DNA from: an uncultured Chloroflexota bacterium
GTDB taxonomy: Bacteria; Chloroflexota; Dehalococcoidia; Lucifugimonadales; CAJWER01
Reading direction: 5' to 3'
Assembly (NCBI GenBank): GCA_913030785.1
Contig: CAJWER010000024.1
Coordinates: forward strand, 1 to 19,457
Length of the DNA: 19,457 nucleotides
A program made the translations under genes and the position numbers. The notes beneath the pieces were generated by a model that searched no databases, was not told the origin of the DNA, and saw only the letters and a list, made by a program, of their open reading frames with translations. Below, one piece after another: positions 1 to 6,802 of the stretch (the first letter of the stretch is position 1; the number at the start of each line of letters is the position of its first letter).

Positions 1-1452
1 AAATGGAATCGACCGTGATCAACATCGTCGGGTGCGCGGCACAGGACCGCCTCGGCCAGGGAGCCGCCCAGGAGATTGACTAGGTCGGCATGGCTAGGCC
101 GGTAACCAAGGGTGCATGGCTCATCCCCGCCCCACACCGCATCCCTGACATGTTCGCAACGGCATTCCGGACCGCACTGGAAGGCCGTCAAGGGCCTGTT
201 CACCTCACCATCCCTCCCGGCCGACATCCAAGAGGGGGCAGTAGCGGAATCGAGGATAGAGTTTCACCGGCCCGACGAGTACCGGTCATCCGCGCAGCGG
301 CCAACCGATCCAGCGACAGCATCGGCGATCGTAGATCTGCTCCACGACGCTAAGCGCCCGATGATCTTGGCCAGCAATGGCGCACACTCCGTCTCGCCCG
401 AAGACCTCACCCGCCTGATTGAAATTACCGGCATCCCCGTATTCACCGAAGAGGCCGCACGAGGGATCGTCGCCGACGACCATCCCTTGTGTTTCGGGTT
501 CGCCGACCTCAGGGTTAGCGAGGTCGCCGCCCATCTCGGCGACGCAGACACAATCCTGATGCTGGGCAAGAAGCTGGACTCAACCATAAACTTCGGCCAA
601 CCCCCGGCGCTGAACAAGGACGTGCGCATCATTCAGGTGGAATCGTCCGCCGGGCTGATCGGTCTAAGCCGGGGTGTCACCCTGTCAGTCAATGAAGATC
701 CCGCAGCGGTCGTCAGACAGCTTATCCCCGAGGCCGAAAAACGACACTGGGCGGCTCACCCACTACGCAGCGAGATGGAGTCGACCGCATCTGCACTGAA
801 ATCGCGACTCGACGCCCTTGCGCCAGATTCCGCGCCGCTCCATTCCATGTCCGTACATCGTGCGCTGACCCCGATGCTAGACCGCGACACCGCCCTAATA
901 TTCGAAGGCAGCGACTTCGGGTTCTACGGCGCAACATACCACCCGAGCTACCGGCCTAGCCGCTGGTTCACGGTCGGCACCATGGGAATGATCGGCTGGG
1001 GCGTACCCTACGGCCTCGGCGCAAGAATTGCCCTGCCCGATTCGAAGGTCGTCGTGCTATCAGGTGACGGCTCATTCGGCTTCAACGCAATGGAAATCGA
1101 CACCGCTGTCAGACACGGTCTGGACATCGTCGTCGTGGTAGGAGTGGACGGGGTCTGGGGCATCGACTACCACCAGCAGGTCCAGCTCTACGGCAAGGCA
1201 GTATCAACAGAACTACCGCCAGCCCGATACGACAAGCTAGCCGAATCCCTCGGCGCCCACGGAGAGTACGTAGACCAGCCAGACCAGCTGCAAGGCGCCC
1301 TACAACGCGCCTTCGCCACCAAGGGCCCATCCGTCGTAAACGTGCGAACCGCCCCATCACCCTCACCCCGAACCCAGCACACCCTAAACCTGAAGGGCAA
1401 TTCGCCCAAAGAGGGGCGTGCAGGGGGGCACAGCCTCCTGCCGGGTGTGTGA
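1..1452 (+). pseudogene. Decayed ThDP-dependent enzyme, acetolactate synthase large-subunit-like
   Basis: The gene encodes the middle and C-terminal domains of a thiamine-diphosphate enzyme of the acetolactate synthase/oxalyl-CoA decarboxylase superfamily; the N-terminus lies outside the window. Bases 3-215 encode the end of the PYR domain (QEID, then RPVTKGAW and GRQGPVHLTIP). This frame is cut by an in-frame TAG at 81-83. Around 210-220 the reading frame shifts by one and continues as PADIQEG through the central domain to the ThDP-binding domain. GDG of the cofactor motif is at 1063-1071. The Asn expected before DG in the second half of that motif is Val (GTG, 1144-1146), so a metal ligand is missing. 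The last ~14 residues and the TGA stop lie in a dispersed repeat. Two lesions plus a lost ligand suggest a non-functional gene; sequencing error could explain the lesions but not the Val. Family assignment is firm, the substrate is unknown. Confidence 0.85.
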
Positions 1453-1490
1453 GGGTGTCCCTCACAATTACATACTCTCATTCTTATCTT
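1411..1490 (-). repeat. Dispersed two-hairpin repeat, copy A
   Basis: This copy lies across the 3' end of the ThDP gene. It matches the reverse complement of copies B (6012-6070) and C (12845-12903) along its length, sharing GTGTGAGG and CCCTCACA blocks around a GC-rich hairpin. It contains a perfect 7-bp hairpin GTGAGGG-TGT-CCCTCAC at about 1449-1465. The distal part (1447-1487), ending CTCATTCTTAT, also matches copy D at 14305-14346. The strand given is relative to B and C. Confidence 0.75.
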
Positions 1491-1589
1491 AGTGGGAGGG
1501 GTGGAGAGACAGCTACGATCTGACCATCAAACTGGAGGATTGACTGAAAACGAGGCCCACCGCAGCCAAGCAGCAAGGAAGGAGCCCCC

Positions 1590-1928
1590 ATGATCAAAGG
1601 CATGCACGGCATCGTCTTCACACCTGAGGCGGAGGCAGCCCGAGCCTTCACAAAGGACAAGCTAGGGTTTGCTCACGTCGATGCTGGGGATGGGTGGCTG
1701 ATATTCGACATCCCCAAGGCGGAATTTGCATTCCACCCGGGAACCGACACCCACCACGAGATCTCATTCTGGTGCGACGACATCGAAGTCACCATGACAG
1801 AGCTTCGCGCAAAGGGCGTCGAGTTTAAGTCACCGGTCCAGGACCAGGGATTTGGGCTCGTGACAACCTTCGCCATGCCAGGCAGCGCGGAGGTCGTGCT
1901 CTACGAGCCGAGGCACCCCCAGCCTTAG
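1590..1928 (+). CDS. VOC superfamily (glyoxalase/bleomycin-resistance fold) protein
   Basis: This is a 112-residue single-domain protein of the vicinal-oxygen-chelate fold. An N-terminal beta strand (MHGIVFTPE) is followed by the typical FTKDKLGF helix, a GDGWLIFDIP strand, a central HHEISFWCDD strand carrying His/Glu candidates for metal ligands, and a final AEVVLYEP strand containing a Glu. The length is normal for a one-domain VOC protein that works as a homodimer. The ATG is preceded by a strong ribosome-binding site, AAGGAAGGAG, about six bases upstream. It stands alone between the decayed ThDP gene and the convergent folB. Substrate cannot be told from sequence: the fold covers lyases, dioxygenases and drug-binding proteins. 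Confidence 0.85.
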   Translation: MIKGMHGIVFTPEAEAARAFTKDKLGFAHVDAGDGWLIFDIPKAEFAFHPGTDTHHEISFWCDDIEVTMTELRAKGVEFKSPVQDQGFGLVTTFAMPGSAEVVLYEPRHPQP

Positions 1929-2093
1929 CTCGAAGCTCTCAAGTGGGAAGTGCGAGCTCATCCAATTGGTTCTGTGGGCTTTTCACGGCAAACCGCGATC
2001 CGGGGACCGTGGCCCCTATGCCAGCCACGGGAGGGTGGGTTCGACGGTCTCACCACAAATGAACTGGCTCACCGCGAACGCAAGATCAGTCCA

Positions 2094-2118
2094 CCGTTCG
2101 CCCTGAGCGAGTCGAAGG
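2094..2118 (-). repeat. 25-bp dispersed repeat, copy 1
   Basis: The 25 bases read in reverse as CCTTCGAC..GCTCAGG..GA.CGG and match 14868-14892 at about 20 of 25 positions. It lies in the 255-base gap between the VOC gene and folB, which otherwise shows no gene. Short repeats of this consensus occur between genes in many unrelated bacterial genomes; that is recalled knowledge and was not searched here. Confidence 0.6.
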
Positions 2119-2183
2119 GCAAATCGCCCACGCGACAAATCTTGAGAAAAGCTCGTTCTGCGAGGGGACACCTATACAACAGC

Positions 2184-2546
2184 CTAGCGACGGCGCGTGA
2201 TCTCGACGCCGGCGTAGGCCAGTACACTGCCCTTGACCGGGGCCTCAGGCTTTTTCACTCTTACCCGGACGGCATCGACGGGGTACTCCGAGAGTATGCG
2301 CTGGGCCAGGGTCTCTGCGATGTTTTCCAGCAGCTTTCGGCTGGGCCCTTCGAGGATCTCCCTGGCCAACTTAAAGAGTTTGGAGTAGTTGATAGTATCG
2401 TCGAGGTCATCGGACAGGCCGGCCGGGCTCAGGTCGCGCTCGACCTCGAGGTCCACGAGGAATCGCTGGCCGACCTCTTGCTCAGCCGTGCTCGCACCGT
2501 GAAAGCCGTAGAAGATCATCCCTTCTAGCACTATCTTGTCCGCCAC
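2184..2546 (-). CDS. folB: Dihydroneopterin aldolase
   Basis: FolB cleaves 7,8-dihydroneopterin to 6-hydroxymethyl-dihydropterin and glycolaldehyde in folate synthesis. The 120-residue length is standard. Visible family features are the N-terminal IVLEGMIFYGFHGA segment, an active-site Glu in AEQEVGQ (residues 21-27), the NYSKLF motif with Tyr54, the helix LLENIAETLAQRIL, and VKKPEAPV with the catalytic Lys near residue 98-99. The start is GTG; a GGGAGTAGGA stretch lies just upstream. It begins only six bases after the stop of the CitE-like gene, so the two are almost certainly co-transcribed from the promoter at 3480-3488. No other folate gene is in the window and no functional link with CitE is obvious. 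Confidence 0.93.
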   Translation of the reverse strand: MADKIVLEGMIFYGFHGASTAEQEVGQRFLVDLEVERDLSPAGLSDDLDDTINYSKLFKLAREILEGPSRKLLENIAETLAQRILSEYPVDAVRVRVKKPEAPVKGSVLAYAGVEITRRR

Positions 2547-2552
2547 TGTGTC

Positions 2553-3452
2553 CTACTCCCGGGGCGCGACCGACCTGGACGCCAGCTCCAGGAGACCGCG
2601 TGCCCTTCTAACAACTGGAATGTCGATCATCTTGCCGTCGAGGGAGGTTGCCCCGCTGCCGGACTCCTCCGCCTCCTCGAAGGCGGAGATGACGCGCCGG
2701 GCGTACTCCAACTCGGCCTCGGTGGGAGCAAAGGCTTCGTTGATGGGTCCAATCTGCGAAGGGTGAATAGCGAACTTGCCCCGGAATCCGAAACCGCGGG
2801 CTGCCCGGGCATCGCGCCTGAGGCCATCGGAATCGCGAAAGGCCACCCAGGGCGTGTCCAGGGCCAGGACACCAGCGGCTCGTGCGGCGACGCCGACTAC
2901 CTGCCGCGGGTAGACGATCTCTAAGGCGTCTTCGGTCCGCTCGATCTCCATGTCGTTCGTAAAATCTTCGGCACCGAAGGCCACCGCGACGACCCTCGGA
3001 GAGGCCGAGCATATTTCGTAGGCATTTACGATCGCCCGGGCGGTCTCGATCCAGGGCACGAGCCGGACACGGCCCTTCTCGATACCAGCCTCGGCCTCTA
3101 GGCGCTCGACGTGCACCTCTACGCGGCCTAGGTCGGAGGCATCGCCAATCTTGCCGACGGTGATGCCGAGGATATCGGGGCCAACCAGTGCCGCAAGGTC
3201 GTCTTCGAGGAGACCGGTGGACGCCGGGTTAGCCCTCGGGATGACAGCTATTCCTACCTGTGCCAGCCTCGGAAGGAAGGACGCCACGATGTCGCGAGCC
3301 TTGGCCTTCTCAGCAGGAGGTACCGAGTCTTCCAGATCCGGGACGAGCGCGTCGGGCGCCAGACCAAGCGCCTTCTCAAGCATGTCGGGCCGGTTCCCCG
3401 GAACGAACAGCAGGCTCCTGAGCATCGCTGGCTCGTCTCGATTCGACACCAT
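2553..3452 (-). CDS. CitE-like HpcH/HpaI family acyl-CoA lyase
   Basis: This is a TIM-barrel lyase of the CitE/malyl-CoA lyase/CLYBL group, which cleaves or makes carbon-carbon bonds of CoA thioesters such as citramalyl-CoA or malyl-CoA using Mg2+. Motifs in order: LRSLLFVPGNRPDM at the N-terminus, PDLEDSVPPAEK, PRANP, PWIETARAI with the metal-binding Glu, FGAEDF with the Asp ligand, and GKFAIHPSQI near the C-terminus. I chose the ATG at 3452 (299 residues) because GGAGAGG sits just before it and the likely promoter -10 lies at 3480-3485, inside a longer ORF that opens at 3521. An ATG at 3464 or 3425 is possible. It is the first gene of a two-gene operon with folB and is divergent from cofE. 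The exact CoA substrate is unknown; stand-alone CitE paralogues lack the citrate lyase complex, and no partner subunit is here. Confidence 0.88.
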   Translation of the reverse strand: MVSNRDEPAMLRSLLFVPGNRPDMLEKALGLAPDALVPDLEDSVPPAEKAKARDIVASFLPRLAQVGIAVIPRANPASTGLLEDDLAALVGPDILGITVGKIGDASDLGRVEVHVERLEAEAGIEKGRVRLVPWIETARAIVNAYEICSASPRVVAVAFGAEDFTNDMEIERTEDALEIVYPRQVVGVAARAAGVLALDTPWVAFRDSDGLRRDARAARGFGFRGKFAIHPSQIGPINEAFAPTEAELEYARRVISAFEEAEESGSGATSLDGKMIDIPVVRRARGLLELASRSVAPRE

Positions 3453-3479
3453 ATCCCTCTCCATTCCATTCCGTTCACG

Positions 3480-3488
3480 AGTATACCA
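3480..3488 (-). promoter_or_regulatory. Extended -10 promoter for the citE-like/folB operon
   Basis: On the minus strand the sequence reads TGGTATACT, an extended -10 element (TGn plus TATACT). It would start transcription near 3473, giving a leader of about 20 bases that holds the GGAGAGG ribosome-binding site. No good -35 is visible, as is common for extended -10 promoters. Confidence 0.5.
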
Positions 3489-3514
3489 CTGCGCCAAGGT
3501 GGCTACGCCGCTCG

Positions 3515-3544
3515 TTGACACTTCGAAACTGCGCGTGATATAAC
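3515..3544 (+). promoter_or_regulatory. Sigma70-type promoter for cofE
   Basis: TTGACA at 3515-3520, an 18-base spacer and TATAAC at 3539-3544. The predicted start of transcription (~3551) nearly coincides with the cofE ATG at 3554, so the mRNA would have almost no leader. Confidence 0.65.
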
Positions 3545-3553
3545 CGCCGCGTT

Positions 3554-4351
3554 ATGGGTAAAGAGGGCTGCGAACAGGGTGTTACCGGGGTGCCCCGGCT
3601 AGAGATCATCGGCGTCACAGGGCTGCCGGAGATCGCGGTCGGGACCCGGCTGGGACAGGGCATCGCGGATGCTTGCGCCGCGCAGGGCACGCCGATCCTG
3701 AACGGCGACGTGCTGGTGGTCACGCAGAAGATTGTGTCGAAGGCAGAGGGACGGCTGGTCAGGTTGAGTTCGGTCGACCCGTCGCCACTGGCGATCAGCT
3801 TCGCCGAAACGAGTGGCCGCGACCCCCGCCTCGTAGAACTGGTACTCCGGGAGAGCAGGTCCATCGTCAGGATGGAGCCCGAGCGTGGCGTGGTTATTAC
3901 CGAGACTCTCCACGGCTTCGTCTGCGCCAACTCTGGCATCGATGCGTCCAACGTCCCCGGCGACGACTTCGTCGCCCTGCTCCCAGAGGACTCCGACGCG
4001 TCGGCCCGGCGAATACTTGAAGAGATCGTGGGAACCTCGTCGCTGACAGGCGTCGCGGTCGTGGTGTCGGACACCTTCGGTCGGGCCTGGCGCGAGGGTC
4101 ATGTCAACTTCGCCATTGGCGCTGCGGGCATCGCCCCGCTGAGGGACTACAGGGGGATACCCGATGCGGTCGGCAAGATGATGACCGTGACGCAGATTGC
4201 CGACATCGACGAACTAGCCGCGTCCGCGGAGTTGGTGATGGGTAAGACAGCCAATATCCCCGCCGCGATTGTCAGGGGGCACCGTTTTTTTGGCGGGGAG
4301 GCCGGATACAAGCCACTGATCCGTCCTCGCGCCAACGACCTGTTCAGATAA
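3554..4351 (+). CDS. cofE: Coenzyme F420-0:L-glutamate ligase
   Basis: CofE adds gamma-linked glutamates to F420-0 with GTP, the last step of coenzyme F420 synthesis in the cytoplasm. The 265-residue protein is full length for the stand-alone enzyme and lacks the C-terminal nitroreductase-like domain of mycobacterial FbiB. Family landmarks are VVTQKIVSKAEGR (about residues 55-67), the HGFVCANSGIDASN loop, SDTFGRAWREG, and the C-terminal MGKTANIP...RGHRFFGGEAGYKPLIRP stretch. No Shine-Dalgarno sequence precedes the ATG, but a good promoter ends ten bases upstream, suggesting leaderless translation. The gene is divergent from the CitE-like operon and followed by a hairpin at 4375-4403. No other F420 gene is in the window, so the rest of the pathway must be elsewhere; its presence implies F420-dependent enzymes in this organism. 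Confidence 0.95.
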   Translation: MGKEGCEQGVTGVPRLEIIGVTGLPEIAVGTRLGQGIADACAAQGTPILNGDVLVVTQKIVSKAEGRLVRLSSVDPSPLAISFAETSGRDPRLVELVLRESRSIVRMEPERGVVITETLHGFVCANSGIDASNVPGDDFVALLPEDSDASARRILEEIVGTSSLTGVAVVVSDTFGRAWREGHVNFAIGAAGIAPLRDYRGIPDAVGKMMTVTQIADIDELAASAELVMGKTANIPAAIVRGHRFFGGEAGYKPLIRPRANDLFR

Positions 4352-4370
4352 TCACGCTCCAATGGACAAA

Positions 4371-4403
4371 CAAAAACGCCACGGCAATCAAGGCCGTGGC
4401 GTT
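4371..4403 (-). terminator. Intrinsic terminator between convergent cofE and zinc-ribbon gene
   Basis: A perfect 11-bp stem (AACGCCACGGC at 4375-4385 pairing with 4393-4403) encloses a 7-base loop. On the minus strand the stem is followed by a T-rich run (TTTTTGTTTG), so it is a textbook terminator for the 4432-4731 gene. It may also help end cofE transcription, but there is no T-run on the plus strand. Confidence 0.85.
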
Positions 4404-4431
4404 CCTACTTCAGAACCTGTGGTTTGTCTGG

Positions 4432-4731
4432 CTACTCGTCGCCGTCTACGCTGTTACCGCCCTGCATCTCGTTTTTGGTCGGAATGCGAGAACCACCTAG
4501 CTCGGACGAGGAATCGTATCCCCAGGCTGAACCCTCTATGTAGTTCTGGAACTGCCTCTCCTCGCCACAGATTCGGCACTCACCAGTGCTGGATGGCCCA
4601 TGGGGCGACTCGATAAGCCACTGGTGCTGACAGGTGGGAGCCTCGAGAATCTCGAGTACTTCGGTCCCTGCTCCCACTGTCGATATTGACGTTTCCACTG
4701 TCTTGATCCTCCCTTTTGCATCTGAATACAT
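4432..4731 (-). CDS. Small zinc-ribbon-like protein, unknown function (99 aa)
   Basis: This 99-residue protein carries a treble-clef or zinc-ribbon style metal site: Cys34-x-His36 followed after 15 residues by Cys52-x2-Cys55-Gly. The core TCQHQWLIESPHGP...GECRICG resembles small conserved proteins I associate with Chloroflexota genomes; this is recall, not a search. The N-terminal 30 residues and the acidic, Gly/Ser-rich C-terminal 35 residues look disordered. The gene has its own sigma70-like promoter (4748-4777) and a strong terminator (4371-4403), which argues that it is real. No Shine-Dalgarno sequence is seen in the short leader. A nucleic-acid or protein-binding role is plausible but unproven. 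Confidence 0.7.
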   Translation of the reverse strand: MYSDAKGRIKTVETSISTVGAGTEVLEILEAPTCQHQWLIESPHGPSSTGECRICGEERQFQNYIEGSAWGYDSSSELGGSRIPTKNEMQGGNSVDGDE

Positions 4732-4747
4732 GAATTAAAACACCTGA

Positions 4748-4777
4748 ATTATAACATAAGACGCTAAACAGTAACAA
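4748..4777 (-). promoter_or_regulatory. Promoter of the 99-aa zinc-ribbon gene
   Basis: On the minus strand: TTGTTA (4772-4777), an 18-base spacer, and a perfect TATAAT (4748-4753). The predicted start is ~4741, only about ten bases before the ATG at 4731. Confidence 0.65.
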
Positions 4778-4902
4778 AAGGATTGATGGCGTGTCAATGG
4801 GTTTCTTGGTGGACTTTTCGGCCAATATTCAACCTGGCCTCGACGATATACAGCCCACCGTAGCGGGCCTGTCAATTGCAGTAGAAGCGACACCCCAGCA
4901 GA

Positions 4903-5109
4903 TCAAGCTGCGTCGCGGTTCGCTCTCTTCTTCCGAGGTCGCCCTGGCTTCTGGGGACCCATTAGCTCGGGGAGTATACGTGTCTTGTTCGGATCAGGCT
5001 CCAGGTTGATCGCATTTCCGCACTGCAGGCAATGAAGGTACCCTCCCCAGCGGTCCTCCATCGACTGCACATCCCCCTTACACCGGAGACAAGCCTTGAA
5101 ATTCACCAC
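4903..5109 (-). CDS. Tiny zinc-ribbon protein with AT-hook-like tail (68 aa)
   Basis: The 68-residue protein has two knuckles, Cys7-x2-Cys10 and Cys27-x2-Cys30, separated by 16 residues, typical of a zinc ribbon. Its C-terminus ends in a basic KPGRPRKKR stretch containing the GRP core of an AT-hook, so it could bind DNA or RNA. The start is GTG at 5109, preceded by AAAGGTG about seven bases upstream. A sigma70-type promoter (5153-5181) gives a leader of about 37 bases. It is divergent from the Fe-S regulator gene. Similar small proteins are, from memory, frequent in Chloroflexota; no function is established. Confidence 0.72.
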   Translation of the reverse strand: MVNFKACLRCKGDVQSMEDRWGGYLHCLQCGNAINLEPDPNKTRILPELMGPQKPGRPRKKRANRDAA

Positions 5110-5152
5110 TTGTCGGCACCTTTACAGTCGATTTGTATCTGAATGGTGCCCC

Positions 5153-5181
5153 ATAATAATCTCAGAGAGGCCACTTGTCAA
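5153..5181 (-). promoter_or_regulatory. Promoter of the 68-aa zinc-ribbon gene
   Basis: On the minus strand: a perfect TTGACA (5176-5181), a 17-base spacer and TATTAT (5153-5158). Spacing is ideal. It lies ~50 bases from the oppositely oriented promoter at 5230-5259, so regulators bound between them could affect both genes. Confidence 0.75.
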
Positions 5182-5229
5182 GTTAAACATGCTAGAATGC
5201 ATAAAAAGGCTTGTATCCTGGATTTTCAA

Positions 5230-5259
5230 TTGACAAACTCCATTTTGGGCAACTATACT
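5230..5259 (+). promoter_or_regulatory. Promoter of the SufR-like regulator gene
   Basis: A perfect TTGACA (5230-5235), an 18-base spacer and TATACT (5254-5259). Transcription would start near 5266, about 30 bases before the ATG. Confidence 0.7.
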
Positions 5260-5296
5260 CAAGCTGGAATCATACGTTGGGGGCGCCGCCAATACC

Positions 5297-5968
5297 ATGG
5301 AAGGCACACGGCTACGGATTCTGCAGATTTTGCAGAAGAATACGAACGACACCGTCGAGGGCTTGGCCAAGGGTGTCGGGCTGGCCTCCGCTACCATCAG
5401 ACGCCACCTGGACATCCTTCAGCGCGACCATCTCGTTGCCTTTTCAGAGGTCAGAAAGAAGACAGGACGACCGGAGCACTCGTTCTACCTCACAGAAGAA
5501 GGGCAGGAGGCGCTCCCAAAGAACTACTCCAAGCTCCTCGGCATGGTTGTGCAGCAGCTCTCCGAACTCAGTGAGCGTGACACTCTGGGCAAGGACGGCT
5601 CGGATGTTCTTGATCTGGTTTTCAGTCGATTGGCCGACGAAGTGGTGCGGCCGCTCAAGGCCGATCTGGCTGGTAAGAGTTTGGGCGAACGGGTTGCTTC
5701 ACTTGAACGCCACCTGGAAGATCAAACCTTCCTTCCTGAAATGGATGTCTCCGATGGGTTGCTGAAGATTCGACTCATGAACTGTCCGTTCCGTTCGGTC
5801 GCCCTGCAGAGCAAGGCGGTTTGCACCTTCGACCTCAACGTCATCTCTTCCATGCTGGACATGAATGTGGAGCGGCGCAACTGCATCCACGACGGCGACT
5901 CTGGCTCTGGATGCATGTACGTGGCAGACTTGAGCGCCGAGGCCGAAAGGCAACTCACCACCGCCTAG
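5297..5968 (+). CDS. SufR-like (COG2345-type) Fe-S cluster-sensing transcriptional regulator
   Basis: The 223-residue protein has an N-terminal winged helix-turn-helix (residues 1-70: LRILQILQKN, ATIRRHLDILQRDHLV as recognition helix, and a wing ending GRPEHSFYLTEEG). A helical linker leads to a C-terminal cluster of four cysteines, Cys163-x12-Cys176-x19-Cys196-x9-Cys206. SufR family repressors hold an Fe-S cluster with a similar cysteine set, and the first x12 spacing is identical to SufR from memory; the later spacings differ. It is therefore likely a redox or Fe-S sensor, but the regulon is unknown. No suf or isc genes are nearby; the divergent zinc-ribbon gene is the obvious possible target. 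Translation starts at ATG 5297 with only a weak GGGGGC upstream. Repeat copy B follows the stop. Confidence 0.82.
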   Translation: MEGTRLRILQILQKNTNDTVEGLAKGVGLASATIRRHLDILQRDHLVAFSEVRKKTGRPEHSFYLTEEGQEALPKNYSKLLGMVVQQLSELSERDTLGKDGSDVLDLVFSRLADEVVRPLKADLAGKSLGERVASLERHLEDQTFLPEMDVSDGLLKIRLMNCPFRSVALQSKAVCTFDLNVISSMLDMNVERRNCIHDGDSGSGCMYVADLSAEAERQLTTA

Positions 5969-6011
5969 CTGGGCATCGACCGCCCCTCATTCGATAAATA
6001 AAGAAATTCTT

Positions 6012-6070
6012 TGTATTGTGATGGGATCCTCACACACCCTGCAAAGGGGCTTTGCCCCTCTGCACACCCC
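6012..6070 (+). repeat. Dispersed two-hairpin repeat, copy B
   Basis: It lies between the convergent regulator and TenA genes. It holds a perfect hairpin AGGGGC-TTT-GCCCCT (about 6045-6059) and ends in TGCACACCCC, shared with copy C. An AT-rich palindrome (AAAGAA-A-TTCTTT, about 5999-6011) lies just before it. Either hairpin could terminate transcription, but there is no long T-run. Confidence 0.75.
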
Positions 6071-6133
6071 AGTAAGCCATCAGCTTAAAGTCGGCTCACT
6101 ACCGCGCCCCACCCCCCATAGCGCGCGCAGCGC

Positions 6134-6802
6134 CTAGACAGGCCACGCCTCCTTCAAATACGCCGCGTCCCAGAACATGTACTCGTAACGGCTGCTCGAG
6201 ACGAATGCCTCCTCCATGCGCCTGAGATTGTCTTCGGAAGCCGAAGATGCGGTCCGGTCGACAAAGTCGCGGAGCCACGCGGCCAGATCTGCAAACTCAT
6301 CGGAGGCGTACATCTCGATCCATCGCGCGTAGAGTGGGCTGTCTGTCGGCAATCCTCGATCCTCCAGCATCTTCCCAATCTCTGAGTAACCCCATGAGCA
6401 GGGCAGGATGGCCGCAGCGATCTCCTCGACGCCGCCAGAGAAGGCTGTGCCAGTTAGGTGGCGGGTATAGGCCAGGGTGGTTGGGGACGGCGACGTCGAT
6501 TCCAACTCCTGCTCCGTGATGCCAAACTCGGCGCAGAACGAGACATGGAGCGACATCTCCGTGTTGAGGGTCTCGTGGAGCAACCGCGCGAACCACCCCA
6601 TGTCATCGATCGAGGCAGCCTTTGCCGCGGCTATGGCGATGGCACGAGAGAATTCGATGAGATACACGTAGTCCTGGCGCATGAAGTATCGGAAGGTGTC
6701 CAGCGGCAGGGTACCGTCGCCGATGCCGAGCACGAAGGGATGGCGCTTCTCCAGGTCCCATGACGCCGCGCACTTACTTCTGAGGTCTGCGGAAAATCCC
6801 AT
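6134..6802 (-). CDS. tenA: TenA-family aminopyrimidine aminohydrolase (thiaminase II)
   Basis: TenA enzymes hydrolyse aminopyrimidines from degraded thiamine so that the pyrimidine can be reused for thiamine synthesis. The 222-residue helical protein has the family layout: an N-terminal ASWDLEKRHPFVLGIGDGTL segment, Asp44 and Tyr45/Tyr47 in RQDYVYL, the HETLNTE helix, the catalytic Cys135 in ILPCSWGY, and Glu207 in the C-terminal RYEYMFWDAAY helix. All key residues are present, so the enzyme is probably active on an aminopyrimidine, although Cys-type TenA relatives with other substrates exist. Its ATG overlaps the stop of the upstream cyclophilin-like gene by one base (TGATG), which implies translational coupling. 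No TPP riboswitch was recognised upstream of the pair. Confidence 0.9.
   Translation of the reverse strand: MGFSADLRSKCAASWDLEKRHPFVLGIGDGTLPLDTFRYFMRQDYVYLIEFSRAIAIAAAKAASIDDMGWFARLLHETLNTEMSLHVSFCAEFGITEQELESTSPSPTTLAYTRHLTGTAFSGGVEEIAAAILPCSWGYSEIGKMLEDRGLPTDSPLYARWIEMYASDEFADLAAWLRDFVDRTASSASEDNLRRMEEAFVSSSRYEYMFWDAAYLKEAWPV

Noticed and set aside
1950..2528. Plus-strand open frame covering folB
   Set aside because: It is antisense to a clear FolB with all family motifs and has no protein-like signature.
4375..4403. The hairpin as a mobile-element terminal repeat
   Set aside because: It is a single perfect stem with a T-run on the minus strand at the end of a gene, fully explained as a terminator.
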